A stretch of DNA of 64,000 bases from [Clostridium] asparagiforme DSM 15981 (GCA_025149125.1 CP102272.1:4712001-4776000), one strand, 5' to 3'; numbered from the stretch's first letter, positions 26,255 through 35,009 are shown. Notes: generated by a model not told the origin, from the letters alone. Translations and numbers: made by a program.

Positions 26255-27283
26255 TCACAGCGCGATACTGATCTTCATTGCCTTTGACGCCTCGGTGGCC
26301 ATGGCGAACGCCTGATCCGTCTCTGCGGCAGGGAACACGTGGCTGATCAGCTTTCTCACCGCGTCCCGGTTTTTCTGGATAAACACGATCACGTCCTCGA
26401 ACTCCTCCGTACCTCCGATGCTGCCTGTGACGGTCAGGGATTTGGTGACGATCAGCTTCTGGGGAATTTCCGCCGTTCCAATCATGCCCACACAGCCTAA
26501 GTATCCGCCCGGCTTTAACAGGTTCAGCCCGTTTGCAAATACCGGAGCCACGCCTGTGGTCTCGATGATCACGTCGTATCTTGTCCTGTTGTACATGTTG
26601 GGATAGTCATTTTCCAGCTCCCACTTAAGGGCTTCTGCCGGGGGAATGTTCGCCCCCAGTTCCCTGGCCAGTCCGGTGCGGTATTCGATCAGATCGGACA
26701 AATCCACCTGCTCACAGCCGTAGTACAGGCGCAGCAGGAGCAGCGCAGCCTGGCCGATTGCTCCTCCGCCGTAGATCAGAACCCGTTTGCCCTGGTAGGA
26801 ACCGCCCAGCTTTAATATCTTTTCCAACAGATGCTTTGCCACCGCAATGGGCTCCGTCAGGGCCAGCAGCGCCAGATCCGCCTCCGGGTCCGCCCGGTAG
26901 AGATACCGTTCATCCCGCAGGATGTACTCGGCGGAAGCTCCGTCTATGGTGATGCCGAACTTTTCAATGGTACGGCACAGATTCCGATCTTCGCTGCAGT
27001 TATCGCAATGCCCGCAGTACCGGGAGCAGTCCCCGGTCACCTTGTCCCCGGGCTTCACCTTTGTCACCTTGTCCCCGGTTTTCTCCACAATCCCGGACCA
27101 CTCGTGTCCGAACAGAATGGGGTAATTCTGGGGCCCGTTGTAGGTGCCCTTGTAGAGATGAATATCCGAACCGCAGATTCCCACATTGGTCACCCGGATG
27201 AGCACCTCTGTTGGCCCCGGCCGGGGAACCTCCCGTTCCTCCGCCGTTAATACCCCCGGCCCTTTCAGTACATATGCCTTCAA
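26255..27283 (-). CDS. Zinc-dependent medium-chain dehydrogenase, copy B
   Basis: A 342-residue enzyme with CGSDIHLYKG, GHEWSGIVEK and a zinc-lobe-like CSRYCGHCDNCSEDRNLC; the NAD domain reads VLIYGGGAIGQAALLLL. It differs strongly from its neighbour, so the two are not a recent duplication. I placed the start at TTG 27283, nine bases after GGAGG, which gives LKAYVLKGPG, the usual beginning of the family. An earlier in-frame ATG at 27412 would add 43 residues that show no family similarity and cross the ribosome binding site. Confidence 0.85.
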   Translation of the reverse strand: MKAYVLKGPGVLTAEEREVPRPGPTEVLIRVTNVGICGSDIHLYKGTYNGPQNYPILFGHEWSGIVEKTGDKVTKVKPGDKVTGDCSRYCGHCDNCSEDRNLCRTIEKFGITIDGASAEYILRDERYLYRADPEADLALLALTEPIAVAKHLLEKILKLGGSYQGKRVLIYGGGAIGQAALLLLRLYYGCEQVDLSDLIEYRTGLARELGANIPPAEALKWELENDYPNMYNRTRYDVIIETTGVAPVFANGLNLLKPGGYLGCVGMIGTAEIPQKLIVTKSLTVTGSIGGTEEFEDVIVFIQKNRDAVRKLISHVFPAAETDQAFAMATEASKAMKISIAL

Positions 27284-27433
27284 GTTCCAATCCCTCCTTT
27301 GAGATTCATTCCTGATCCCCGCCCTTTGCCCGCCGCCGCAGACGGGCGGCGGGTTAATGCGGGATGTAATGAGCTGCGGGTCATTGCCGTATGGAATGGG
27401 CCGCCGGCACAACCTGCGGATCGCTGCCCTCCT

Positions 27434-28414
27434 TTAATAAGCCGCAATGGTATAAATATGCTTTCCTCCGTTTAACGGCCCCTTCTTCAAGTCTTCCAGG
27501 GTCTCCTCGGTGAACCGCTGGGTCACCTTGTCGCACTCCGGAAGAACCCCTGCCGGCCATTTCTCGTGGATATCGTTTACCAGCTTCTCCAGGTAATCCA
27601 ACAGCGCCTCAGTGGCCGGGATAGCCTTCCCGGCGGTAGCCAGCTTCGCCTTGCCCACAACGCCCTCGGGGTTACCCACCACCTCGATGGTGCCGGCGCC
27701 CGCGTGGCAGTACCATTTCACTGCCCGTCCGTAAATATTTCCGGCGTTGTCGATATGGCCCGGAGGCAGGAAGGTGTGCAGATCCGTATCCGGCGCGTCC
27801 TCCATGTGGATCATCTCCGGGAACAGGGCCAGGGAGAAGGAAGTCTCCTGCTCGTCCGCGTGGTTGAAGGGCGTCTCGAACTTACACTTGGGATCGCCCA
27901 CCTTCAGATACTCGGGGATCGCGTAGTACCAGTTCACGTTCATCATCACGGCCGGAACCTGGTACTTTCTGGCGAACTGATGGATGGCGGTGGGGATCAC
28001 GTACTCCTGGCCATGTCCGTTTAACAGGATGATCTTGCGGTAACCGGCGTTCCAGAATCCGGCCAGCACCTGGGCGATGTAATCGCAGAAGGTGTTCTCA
28101 TTGATCGGAATGGTTCCGGGCATTCCCATATGGTGATAGGGGTGGGAGCCGAACCAGATGGGCTGGGAAACGGTGCAGCCGGTCTTTTTGGCCACCTGCT
28201 CCGCCATGCGGGTTACCAGAAAGGTGTCCTCGCCGTAGCAGGCGTGGGCGCCGTGGCACTCGGTGGAGCCGATGGGAAGAATCAGGATGTCGTTCTCCTT
28301 TAAGCGCTCCTCGCTCTGTTTCATAGTCATGTTCTGGAAATAAATAGGTTCATCGGAATCCATATACCCCGCTACCTTTACCTCCTGTGGATAAGGAATC
28401 TGCCACTTGCTCAT
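27434..28414 (-). CDS. Creatininase-family hydrolase, IolN-like
   Basis: A 326-residue metal-dependent amidohydrolase-like enzyme. Creatininase fold marks are ILPIGSTECHGAH then GEDTFLV (Glu, His and Asp metal ligands), LLNGHGQE and FNHADEQETSFSLALFP. The full arrangement, including SDEPIYFQNMTMKQ at the N-terminus and YHHMGMPGTIPI, recalls 3-dehydro-scyllo-inosose hydrolase (IolN) of the Thermotoga-type inositol pathway, which opens the diketo-inositol ring to a keto-hexonate. That assignment is from memory of the family and not tested. A dehydrogenase before and hexonate enzymes after it in the operon fit such a role. It has AGGAGGTAG before the ATG. Confidence 0.72.
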   Translation of the reverse strand: MSKWQIPYPQEVKVAGYMDSDEPIYFQNMTMKQSEERLKENDILILPIGSTECHGAHACYGEDTFLVTRMAEQVAKKTGCTVSQPIWFGSHPYHHMGMPGTIPINENTFCDYIAQVLAGFWNAGYRKIILLNGHGQEYVIPTAIHQFARKYQVPAVMMNVNWYYAIPEYLKVGDPKCKFETPFNHADEQETSFSLALFPEMIHMEDAPDTDLHTFLPPGHIDNAGNIYGRAVKWYCHAGAGTIEVVGNPEGVVGKAKLATAGKAIPATEALLDYLEKLVNDIHEKWPAGVLPECDKVTQRFTEETLEDLKKGPLNGGKHIYTIAAY

Positions 28415-28432
28415 AAAACTACCTCCTAAAAT

Positions 28433-29128
28433 TTAATTTTTATCTTGATTATCTTGATGGATAAGATCAATCTCCAAGTCTGCCGCGCCCGCTGCAAACC
28501 GCCGCGCCGCCGCCGTCAGATCCCCGAACCGCTTTTCGCGGACCGCCGTGAGATTCACCAGGTTTCCGCCGATTCCCAGGGAAACGCACCCTGCCCGGAT
28601 GAAGTCCCCCGCGTTCTCCGGGGTAATCCCTCCCACCGCGCAGAAGGGGATATGGGGAAGGGGACCCTTAAGCGCTTTTATGTAATCCGGCCCCAGAAGT
28701 CCCGCCGGAAACAGCTTGACGATATCCGCGCCCCACCGGTAAGCCTGAACGGCCTCCGAGGGGGTAAAGGTTCCGGGGATCGACACCTTTCCAAGTTCCC
28801 TGGTCAGGCGGATCACCCCCTCGTCCAGATTGGGGGAGATGATATAATCCGCCCCGGCCGCCACGGCCCGCCGCGTCTCTTCCTCATCGAGAACCGTACC
28901 GGCTCCCAGGCAGACCGCTTCCCCCATCCGCTCCCGCAGCCAGGCGATGGAGCGGTAGGTTTCCTCCGGTCCGTCTTGGGTCCGGTGATCCACCGTAATC
29001 TCCATGCAGGTGATTCCCCCCGCAGCCAGAGCGAGCGCCACCCCTCCGATGGACGCTGTCTCAACGCCGCGGACAATGGCGATGATCTTCTCCCGCCTCA
29101 TCCGCTCTAAAACCTGCTCTCTGTCCAT
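28433..29128 (-). CDS. eda: 2-keto-3-deoxy-6-phosphogluconate/galactonate aldolase
   Basis: A 231-residue class I aldolase. Family blocks are KIIAIVRG near residue 16, EITVDHRTQ, GAGTVLD, ISPNLDEG, IPGTFTPSEA and KLFPAGLLGPDYIKAL with the Schiff-base Lys in the IVKLFPA strand. It cleaves 2-keto-3-deoxy-6-phospho-hexonates to pyruvate and glyceraldehyde 3-phosphate, matching the DgoK kinase in the operon. I chose the start at 29128 because of GGGGAGGTAGAC; an 80-codon upstream extension overlaps the SDR gene and has no similarity. Two bases separate it from the SDR stop. Confidence 0.9.
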   Translation of the reverse strand: MDREQVLERMRREKIIAIVRGVETASIGGVALALAAGGITCMEITVDHRTQDGPEETYRSIAWLRERMGEAVCLGAGTVLDEEETRRAVAAGADYIISPNLDEGVIRLTRELGKVSIPGTFTPSEAVQAYRWGADIVKLFPAGLLGPDYIKALKGPLPHIPFCAVGGITPENAGDFIRAGCVSLGIGGNLVNLTAVREKRFGDLTAAARRFAAGAADLEIDLIHQDNQDKN

Positions 29129-29130
29129 GT

Positions 29131-29889
29131 CTACCTCCCCAGATATCCGCCGTCGATGGGGATCACAGCGCCCGACACATAGTCGGAAGCCCGGGAAGCC
29201 AGGTAAATCACGGTCCCAATTAAATCCTCCGGCTGTCCCCAGCGGTGAGCCGGTATCCGAAGTGTGATCTCCCGGTATCGCTCCTGATCCGCCATCAGCG
29301 TGGTGTTTAACGCTGTGTCCATATAGCCCGGGGCGATAGCGTTCACATTGATCCCATGCCCGGCCCACTCGTTGGAAAACGCCTTGGTCAGCTGGGCTAC
29401 CGCCCCTTTTGAGGCCGCGTAGGGGGAACAGTTGAGGCCGCCGAAAAAGCTGAGCATGGAAGCCACGTTGATGATCTTTCCATAGCCCTTTTTCATCATC
29501 TCCCGGGCCGCCAGCCGGCTCATCTCAAAGAGAGCCGTGACGTTTAATTCCATCAGCCGGTCCCAGTCGCCAAGAGCAATCTCCTCCGCTCTGCCCCGCA
29601 CCTGCATCCCGGCGTTGTTGATCAGGATATCCACTCCGCCCAGCAGCCGTAGACACGCCCCGAACCCTCTTTTCAAGTCTTCCCGGTCCGTCAGGTTGGC
29701 CTGAATTCCCACAAGCTCCCTGCCGTCCCCGCACATGCGCTTTGCAATCTCCCCGATATCCGGCCGGATATCGATAAGCGCCACCCTGGCTCCCGCCTCC
29801 GCAAGCCCCGCGGCCATGCTGTTTCCCAGACCTGCGCCCGCTCCGGTGACAATGGCCGTCTTCCCCGTCAGCCTAAAAGCCTCCATCAT
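29131..29889 (-). CDS. Short-chain dehydrogenase/reductase (gluconate 5-dehydrogenase/KduD-like)
   Basis: A 252-residue classical SDR and first gene of the operon. The cofactor loop is VTGAGAGLGNSM (residues 14-25). The NNAG motif reads ILINNAGMQ, and the catalytic set is Ser in NVASMLSFF plus SPYAASKGAV. Closest in style to 2-deoxy-D-gluconate 3-dehydrogenase or gluconate 5-dehydrogenase enzymes, which convert keto-hexonates and hexonates. It has GGAGAGGAGGAG before ATGATG; either ATG (29889 or 29886) may be used. The reading frame stays open far upstream into the regulator's promoter region, but that part is non-coding. Confidence 0.88.
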   Translation of the reverse strand: MMEAFRLTGKTAIVTGAGAGLGNSMAAGLAEAGARVALIDIRPDIGEIAKRMCGDGRELVGIQANLTDREDLKRGFGACLRLLGGVDILINNAGMQVRGRAEEIALGDWDRLMELNVTALFEMSRLAAREMMKKGYGKIINVASMLSFFGGLNCSPYAASKGAVAQLTKAFSNEWAGHGINVNAIAPGYMDTALNTTLMADQERYREITLRIPAHRWGQPEDLIGTVIYLASRASDYVSGAVIPIDGGYLGR

Positions 29890-29944
29890 ACTCCTCCTCT
29901 CCTGCCCGTTTATAACTCGCCCTCTGTATTCCGTTTGTATTCCA

Positions 29945-29956
29945 TTGGTATACCAA
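29945..29956. promoter_or_regulatory. GntR/FCD-type operator
   Basis: Perfect palindrome TTGGTATACCAA, a form well known for FadR-subfamily GntR repressors of uronate and hexonate genes. It starts eight bases past the -10 box of the catabolic operon, over the start of transcription, and faces the gntR gene next door. Confidence 0.78.
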
Positions 29957-29964
29957 CTGTTTGT

Positions 29965-29993
29965 AATATAGCACATGTGCATATAATTATCAA
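29965..29993 (-). promoter_or_regulatory. Promoter of the catabolic operon
   Basis: On the minus strand TTGATA (complement of 29988-29993), a 17-base spacer and TATATT (complement of 29965-29970). The spacer contains a perfect ten-base palindrome, GCACATGTGC, which may be a second protein site. With the operator just downstream, this gives a simple repressible promoter. Confidence 0.8.
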
Positions 29994-30040
29994 GTATTTT
30001 TTTCATTTTTTTATATTTGCAACATCTTACAGCTTTTAGG

Positions 30041-30081
30041 TTGACTTTTTTTTGACGAATACTATATACTGTACCTATAAA
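30041..30081 (+). promoter_or_regulatory. Candidate promoter(s) of the gntR gene
   Basis: Two overlapping options: TTGACT (30041) with TATATA or TATACT at 16 or 18 bases, and TTGACG (30052) with TATAAA at 18 bases. The remaining leader to 30307 shows nothing else I can name. Confidence 0.5.
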
Positions 30082-30307
30082 TTGCCCACCGTTGTATTCT
30101 GTTTGACCAACATTTTTATCAGCTATACTTTTCTGAATTTTCCATCTATAATAGAAACATAAACGTGGCGGTTCAGCATGCCTGCCTTTGGTACCGCTGC
30201 AGGCAAAATTCCCTGACCGGCGGCGTTTCGGCCGGAATGTTTGCCTGCGGCCGCGCAGGCGCTGGACTGCTTCAAGAAACCATATGAGGTAAGAAAGTGA
30301 GTTGTTT

Positions 30308-31006
30308 ATGAGTGCACCGACGACTGCGCATGCAGAAAAATCCAAGAAGCAGATCGCTTATGAGATGCTGAAAGAAAAAATTATCACCAATCAATTAGCG
30401 CCCGGCACCATGCTGGTGGAGCGGCAGCTGTGCGAGATGTTAAATTCCAGCCGGACCCCCATCCGCGAGGCGATCCAGCAGCTGTCTGCGGACGGACTTG
30501 TGACCTCCATCCCCACGGTGGGAAGCTACGTGTCCGAGATCCGCTACGAATATGTGATCCAGCTCTACGACGTCCGGGAATATCTGGAGGGACTGGCGGC
30601 GAAGCTCTGCGCCATCAACATCACGGACAGCCAGATTCAGGCCCTGAACCGCTGCTGGCTGAATATGAACGACGACATCCGCACCAAGGAGTACGACAAA
30701 CTCTTTCAGGAGGATTCCAATTTTCACCAGAATATCGTCAACTACTCCCGAAATGAGATTCTGCAGACCCTCTACGCCCCGCTGTCCAGCCAGATATTCC
30801 GCATCACCTTCCTGACCGAGGACCGGGCCGACGGAATCGTCCGCTCCCATGACAGCCATTTGAAGATTCTCCAGGCCATCACCCATCACCAGGCCGAGGA
30901 GGCGGAGAACCAGATGCGCGAACATCTGCGGACCAGCAAGATGCACCATCTGAAGAAGATGGCGCCCCACCTGTTCGGCACTACGCAGAACGGTGCCGGA
31001 CAATAG
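30308..31006 (+). CDS. GntR family regulator, FadR/FCD subfamily
   Basis: A 232-residue DNA-binding protein. The N-terminal winged helix reads AYEMLKEKIITNQLAPGTML then LNSSRTPIREAIQQLSADGLV; the C-terminal all-helical FCD domain has VREYLEGLAAKL, DSNFHQNIV and DSHLKILQAI, whose His/Asp residues usually bind a metal and an acidic effector. It is divergent from the sugar-acid operon with a matching TTGGTATACCAA site between, so it is very probably the operon's repressor, released by a pathway intermediate. ATG 30308 is preferred (AAGTGAG upstream); TTG 30302 is possible. Confidence 0.88.
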   Translation: MSAPTTAHAEKSKKQIAYEMLKEKIITNQLAPGTMLVERQLCEMLNSSRTPIREAIQQLSADGLVTSIPTVGSYVSEIRYEYVIQLYDVREYLEGLAAKLCAINITDSQIQALNRCWLNMNDDIRTKEYDKLFQEDSNFHQNIVNYSRNEILQTLYAPLSSQIFRITFLTEDRADGIVRSHDSHLKILQAITHHQAEEAENQMREHLRTSKMHHLKKMAPHLFGTTQNGAGQ

Positions 31007-31013
31007 CATGACA

Positions 31014-31098
31014 GGGCCGCCATCAGGCGGCCCATATCAGAACATAGGGTTACAGCACACAAAAAACAGGGCCTCCCCGCTCAGCCGGGCCGGCCCTG
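31014..31098. terminator. Two hairpins between gntR and nfnB
   Basis: GGGCCGCC/GGCGGCCC at 31014-31033 lies just after gntR but has no T-run. CAGGGCC/GGCCCTG at 31067-31098 is followed on the minus strand by TTTTTTGTG and on the plus strand by TCTCTTTA, so it ends the nfnAB operon and probably also stops gntR transcripts. Confidence 0.75.
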
Positions 31099-31149
31099 TC
31101 TCTTTATTCCCGCGGCGCATCCCGCGCCGCCCTCATTTCCATCTATCTT

Positions 31150-32535
31150 TTATTTCCCACTCAAAAACCCGTCAATCCCCCGGGCTCCCGCTCTTCCTGC
31201 CTCCATGGCCAGGATCACGGTAGCGGCTCCGGTCACGGCGTCGCCGCCGGCGTACACGCCCTCCTTGGTGGTCTTGCCGTTGGCCTCATCGGCCACGATG
31301 CATTTCCACTTGTTGGTCTCCAGGCCCTCGGTGGTGGCGGAGATCAGGGGGTTGGGAGAGGTTCCCAGGGACATGATCACGGTGTCCACCTCGATGGTGT
31401 AGTCGGAACCGGCGATCTCCACCGGTCTGCGGCGTCCGGAAGCGTCCGGCTCACCCAGCTCCATCTTGCGCACCACCATGCCCTTTACCCAGTCGTTCTC
31501 ATCGGTGAGAATCTCCACCGGGTTGGTCAGGAGGTCAAAAATGATGCCCTCCTCCTTGGCGTGGTGAACCTCCTCCACACGGGCCGGAAGCTCGGCCTCA
31601 CTTCTTCTGTACACGATATGTACCTCAGCGCCCAGGCGCAGCGCGGTTCTGGCCGCGTCCATCGCCACGTTGCCGCCGCCCACAACGGCTACCTTCTTGC
31701 CGATAAAAATGGGGGTGTCATAGTCGTCCCGGAAGGCCTTCATCAGGTTGCTTCTGGTCAGATACTCGTTGGCGGAAAACACGCCGTTGGCATTTTCCCC
31801 GGGGATGCCCATGAACTTGGGAAGGCCCGCGCCGGAGCCGATGAACACGGCCTTAAAGCCCTCCTCGTCCATCAGCTCGTCGATGGTCACGGACTTGCCG
31901 ATGATTACATTTGTCTCAATCTCAACGCCCAGCTTCTTCACGTTCTCGATCTCCGGGCGCACCACGCCGAGCTTGGGCAGACGGAACTCCGGGATGCCGT
32001 AGGTCAGAACGCCGCCCGGCTCGTGGAGGGCCTCGAAAATAGTCACCTCATAGCCCATTTTCGCCAGGTCTCCGGCGCAGGTTAATCCCGCGGGGCCGGA
32101 ACCGATCACAGCCACCTTCTTGCCGTTGGTTTTCTCAGGCTTGGCAGGCACAAAGCCGTTCTCCCGGGACCAGTCGGCCACAAAGCGCTCCAGCTTGCCG
32201 ATGGAAATGGGCTCGCCCTTGATTCCGCGGATGCACTTGCCCTCGCACTGGCTCTCCTGGGGGCACACGCGACCGCAGACAGCCGGAAGGGCGCTGGACT
32301 TGGCGATGGTGGCGGCCGCCTCGGCGAACTGTCCCTCCTTCACCTCATGGATGAACTTGGGAATGTCAATGGCAACGGGACAGCCCTTGATACACTGGGC
32401 ATTTTTACAGTTGATGCAGCGGGCGGCCTCAGCCTGGGCCTCCTCCTGATTGTAGCCAAGGCAGACCTCCTCAAAATTGGCGGCTCTCACCTTGGGATCC
32501 TGTTCTCTAACCGGTATTTTCTTTAAAACATCCAT
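31150..32535 (-). CDS. nfnB: NADPH-binding subunit of NfnAB transhydrogenase (glutamate synthase small-chain-like)
   Basis: A 461-residue iron-sulfur flavoprotein. N-terminal cysteines CINCKNAQCIKGCPV and CGRVCPQESQCEGKC should hold two [4Fe-4S] clusters. Two nucleotide folds follow: VAVIGSGPAGLTCAG near residue 146 and VAVVGGGNVAMDAART near 287. Alone it would be called glutamate synthase small subunit, but it is coupled (TAATG overlap) to a PyrK-like FAD/NAD subunit and no GltB large subunit is present. That pair is NfnAB, which couples ferredoxin and NADH oxidation to NADP+ reduction by electron bifurcation in Clostridia. The role is inferred from the pairing. Confidence 0.85.
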   Translation of the reverse strand: MDVLKKIPVREQDPKVRAANFEEVCLGYNQEEAQAEAARCINCKNAQCIKGCPVAIDIPKFIHEVKEGQFAEAAATIAKSSALPAVCGRVCPQESQCEGKCIRGIKGEPISIGKLERFVADWSRENGFVPAKPEKTNGKKVAVIGSGPAGLTCAGDLAKMGYEVTIFEALHEPGGVLTYGIPEFRLPKLGVVRPEIENVKKLGVEIETNVIIGKSVTIDELMDEEGFKAVFIGSGAGLPKFMGIPGENANGVFSANEYLTRSNLMKAFRDDYDTPIFIGKKVAVVGGGNVAMDAARTALRLGAEVHIVYRRSEAELPARVEEVHHAKEEGIIFDLLTNPVEILTDENDWVKGMVVRKMELGEPDASGRRRPVEIAGSDYTIEVDTVIMSLGTSPNPLISATTEGLETNKWKCIVADEANGKTTKEGVYAGGDAVTGAATVILAMEAGRAGARGIDGFLSGK

Positions 32536-33425
32536 TATTCCTCACCTCCGCAATGTCCGCAGCCGCCGTGATGGGAAGCGCCCTCGCGCTGTCTCAGCAG
32601 AGCCCTGCCTTCCTCCGTCTTGTACATCTGCTGGCGCTTCATGGCCTGATCGAAGTCCACCAGATGTCCGTCGAACTCCGGACCGTCCACGCAGGCGAAC
32701 TTCACCTTGCCGCCCACGCTGACGCGGCAGGCGCCGCACATTCCGGTGCCGTCCACCATGATGGGGTTTAAGCTGACAATGGTGGGAAGGCCCAGCTCCT
32801 TGGTCAGCTTGCAGACGAATTTCATCATGATCATGGGGCCGATGGCGACACAGACGTCGTATTTCTTGCCCTGGTTTACCACCAGATCCTTGATCACCTC
32901 GGTCACCATCCCCTTGCGCTCGTAGGAACCGTCGTCGGTGGTCACGTACAGATTGCCGGCAACCGCCCGCAGCTCGTCCTCCAGGATCAACAGGCTCTTG
33001 GTCTTGGAGCCCTCGATCACATCCACGTCAACGCCGTGCTCCTTCAGCCATTTCACCTGGGGATACACGGGCGCGGAGCCCACGCCGCCCGCCACAAACA
33101 GATAGCGGCGTTTTTTCACTTCCTCCAGATCGTCCTTCACAAACTCGGAGGGCTGGCCCAGGGGGCCTACGAAATCCTGGAAATAATCTCCCGCCTTCAT
33201 GCCGGCCATGCGCTCGGTGGATGCGCCCACCGTCTGAAATACGATGGTCACCAGACCCTTCTCGCGGTCATAGTCACAGATGGTCAGAGGGATTCTCTCT
33301 CCGATCTCATCCATCTTAACGATTACAAATTCTCCCGGCTGACATGCCTTCGCCACGCGGGGCGCTTCCACGTCCATCAGGTAGATCTTGTCTGCCAGGC
33401 ATTCCGCCTTAACAATCTTGTACAT
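32535..33425 (-). CDS. nfnA: FAD/NAD-binding [2Fe-2S] subunit of NfnAB
   Basis: A 296-residue protein of the dihydroorotate dehydrogenase electron-transfer (PyrK) family. It has FAD-domain RIPLTICDYD near residue 50, NAD-domain FVAGGVGSAPVYPQVKWL near 110, and a [2Fe-2S] loop GTGMCGACRVSVGG plus a later Cys in KFACVDGPEF. Sulfide dehydrogenase beta subunit is another name used for close relatives. First gene of a two-gene operon, ending in TAATG overlap with nfnB. A C-terminal His/Cys-rich tail (HHGGCGHCGGEE) might bind metal. Confidence 0.85.
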   Translation of the reverse strand: MYKIVKAECLADKIYLMDVEAPRVAKACQPGEFVIVKMDEIGERIPLTICDYDREKGLVTIVFQTVGASTERMAGMKAGDYFQDFVGPLGQPSEFVKDDLEEVKKRRYLFVAGGVGSAPVYPQVKWLKEHGVDVDVIEGSKTKSLLILEDELRAVAGNLYVTTDDGSYERKGMVTEVIKDLVVNQGKKYDVCVAIGPMIMMKFVCKLTKELGLPTIVSLNPIMVDGTGMCGACRVSVGGKVKFACVDGPEFDGHLVDFDQAMKRQQMYKTEEGRALLRQREGASHHGGCGHCGGEE

Positions 33426-33463
33426 GGTTTTCCTCCTAATTTATCATCAGGCATTTTCGCCTG

Positions 33464-34378
33464 TTACTCACCGATTGTAATGGAATAGCTCTTCTCCCAG
33501 CTCTCCCATGCCGGAAGCGTCACCACTCCCTCCCGGTCCTTAAGCTCCCCGGTATATCCCTCTGCGTCGCACCGGCCGTACCACGGCTCCAGGCACACGA
33601 AGGGGTGCGTATTTTCCACGGTCCAGACTCCCAGGTAGGGGAAATCGTCGCAGCGCACGGTCACATAGGGCTTTCCGTCCAACAGAAGGCTCACGCTTCC
33701 CACGGCCGCCTGGTCAAATATGTAGGTCAGCGCCCTGTCGAAGAAGCCCTTTGTCAGCGGTACTCTGCCGTCGGTCAGAGCCAGGGTTCCGCCCAGCTCC
33801 TCCTGCTCGAACCCGTCGGCGTTCGGAGCCTGGTAATGCAGCCCGTCCTGGCAGGTTCCGGCTTTCGCTCCGGTCTTGTTGAATTCAAAGGTGTAGTCGT
33901 AAATGGTCCGCCCCTCAGGCACCCGAAACGCGGGATGTCCCCCCGCCATGAACAGCAGGTCCTCAGAGCCGGTATTGTTCACCTTCCACATCACCTGAAT
34001 GGTGCGGCCCTCCAGACGGTGGCCCACCTCCAGCTCAAAGTGGAAGGGATATCTGGAAAATGTCTCCGGCGTGTCCTTAAGCCGGTACCAGCACTCGTCC
34101 ATGTCGCAGAGCAGCGGCTCGAACTCCATGTCCCTGGCAAAGCCGTGGGCGCCCATGGGGTATTCCTTCTCCTGGTGGCGGTACTTGCCGTCGTAGCATT
34201 TTCCCACAAAGGGGAACAGAATCGGCGCGTGCCGGTTCCAGACAGCCGGGTCCGCATTCCAGAGAAGCTCCCGCCCCGCCAACTTGTCGTAGATCCGGGC
34301 CAGCTCCGCTCCGTGGCGGTTCACCGCTACCAGCAGGTCCTCATTTTCCAGGGTAAATCTCTGCCCGTCTTGTTTCAT
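33464..34378 (-). CDS. Aldose 1-epimerase family protein (LacX-like)
   Basis: A 304-residue beta-sandwich sugar mutarotase homologue. Marks are AELARIYDKLAGRELLW near residue 25, HAPILFPFVGKC, MGAHGFARDMEF (candidate catalytic His) and a C-terminal LGVWTVENTHPFVCLEPW with the likely catalytic Glu. Members act on galactose, glucose or glucose-6-phosphate anomers; this sub-branch is mostly uncharacterised. It starts with GGGGGA eight bases upstream. It stands between nfnAB and folA without obvious functional link. Confidence 0.82.
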   Translation of the reverse strand: MKQDGQRFTLENEDLLVAVNRHGAELARIYDKLAGRELLWNADPAVWNRHAPILFPFVGKCYDGKYRHQEKEYPMGAHGFARDMEFEPLLCDMDECWYRLKDTPETFSRYPFHFELEVGHRLEGRTIQVMWKVNNTGSEDLLFMAGGHPAFRVPEGRTIYDYTFEFNKTGAKAGTCQDGLHYQAPNADGFEQEELGGTLALTDGRVPLTKGFFDRALTYIFDQAAVGSVSLLLDGKPYVTVRCDDFPYLGVWTVENTHPFVCLEPWYGRCDAEGYTGELKDREGVVTLPAWESWEKSYSITIGE

Positions 34379-34504
34379 TCACAAATCCCCCATTCTGCTT
34401 TCGCATTGATTTTATATTACCATTTTCATTTCAGACTTACAATAGTTTTTCCAAACAAATCAAAAAATCTTTTAGATATTTATTGTATTTTACAATTTTT
34501 TTGT

Positions 34505-34996
34505 TTATCTAATCCGCTCATACCGGCGAAAATAATAGCAGAGGTCAAAATACGTCTGTTCATCGCTCTCCTCCGCCAGCCGCCAGTCCGGGTTCTGCTC
34601 CAGGTTGGGGAACAGGGTATCCGCGTCGTAGACATAGTCCACAAAGGTCACGTGGGCGGTATGGCAGTAGGGTAAGAACTGCTCGTAAATGCTCTGTCCG
34701 CCGATGATGAAAATGTCCTCCGGGTCCTTTCCCTCCAAAAGCCTGAGGGCCTCCTCCACGCTGTGGCAGACCGCAGCGCCCTTCACCCGGTAGTTTTCGT
34801 CCCGGGTCAGCACGATGTTTTCCCGCTTTCCAAGGGGCTGGCCGCCCGGAAGGCTCTCCAGGGTCTTGCGGCCCATAACCACGGTTTTGCCGGTGGTCTC
34901 CTTCATGAACAGCTGCCGGTCCGCAGGGATGTTCACCAGCAGGCGGCCGTCCTTTCCGATAGCCCAGTTTTGATCAACCGCAACGATCAGGTTCAT
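34505..34996 (-). CDS. folA: Dihydrofolate reductase
   Basis: A 163-residue NADPH-dependent enzyme that makes tetrahydrofolate. The N-terminus reads NLIVAVDQNWAIGKDGRLL, then TVVMGRKTLESLPGGQPL and IFIIGGQSIYEQFLP; the substrate-binding acid is Asp/Glu-like in the family helix but here the helix is NIPADRQLFMKET. Length is normal. It has AAGGAGGATAAGGC before the ATG. It lies 14 bp downstream of an uncharacterised gene with which it is likely co-transcribed. Confidence 0.93.
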   Translation of the reverse strand: MNLIVAVDQNWAIGKDGRLLVNIPADRQLFMKETTGKTVVMGRKTLESLPGGQPLGKRENIVLTRDENYRVKGAAVCHSVEEALRLLEGKDPEDIFIIGGQSIYEQFLPYCHTAHVTFVDYVYDADTLFPNLEQNPDWRLAEESDEQTYFDLCYYFRRYERIR

Positions 34997-35009
34997 GCCT
35001 TATCCTCCT

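Noticed and set aside
31150..32535. Glutamate synthase small subunit
   Set aside because: It is coupled to a PyrK-like subunit and no GltB gene is present; NfnB fits better.
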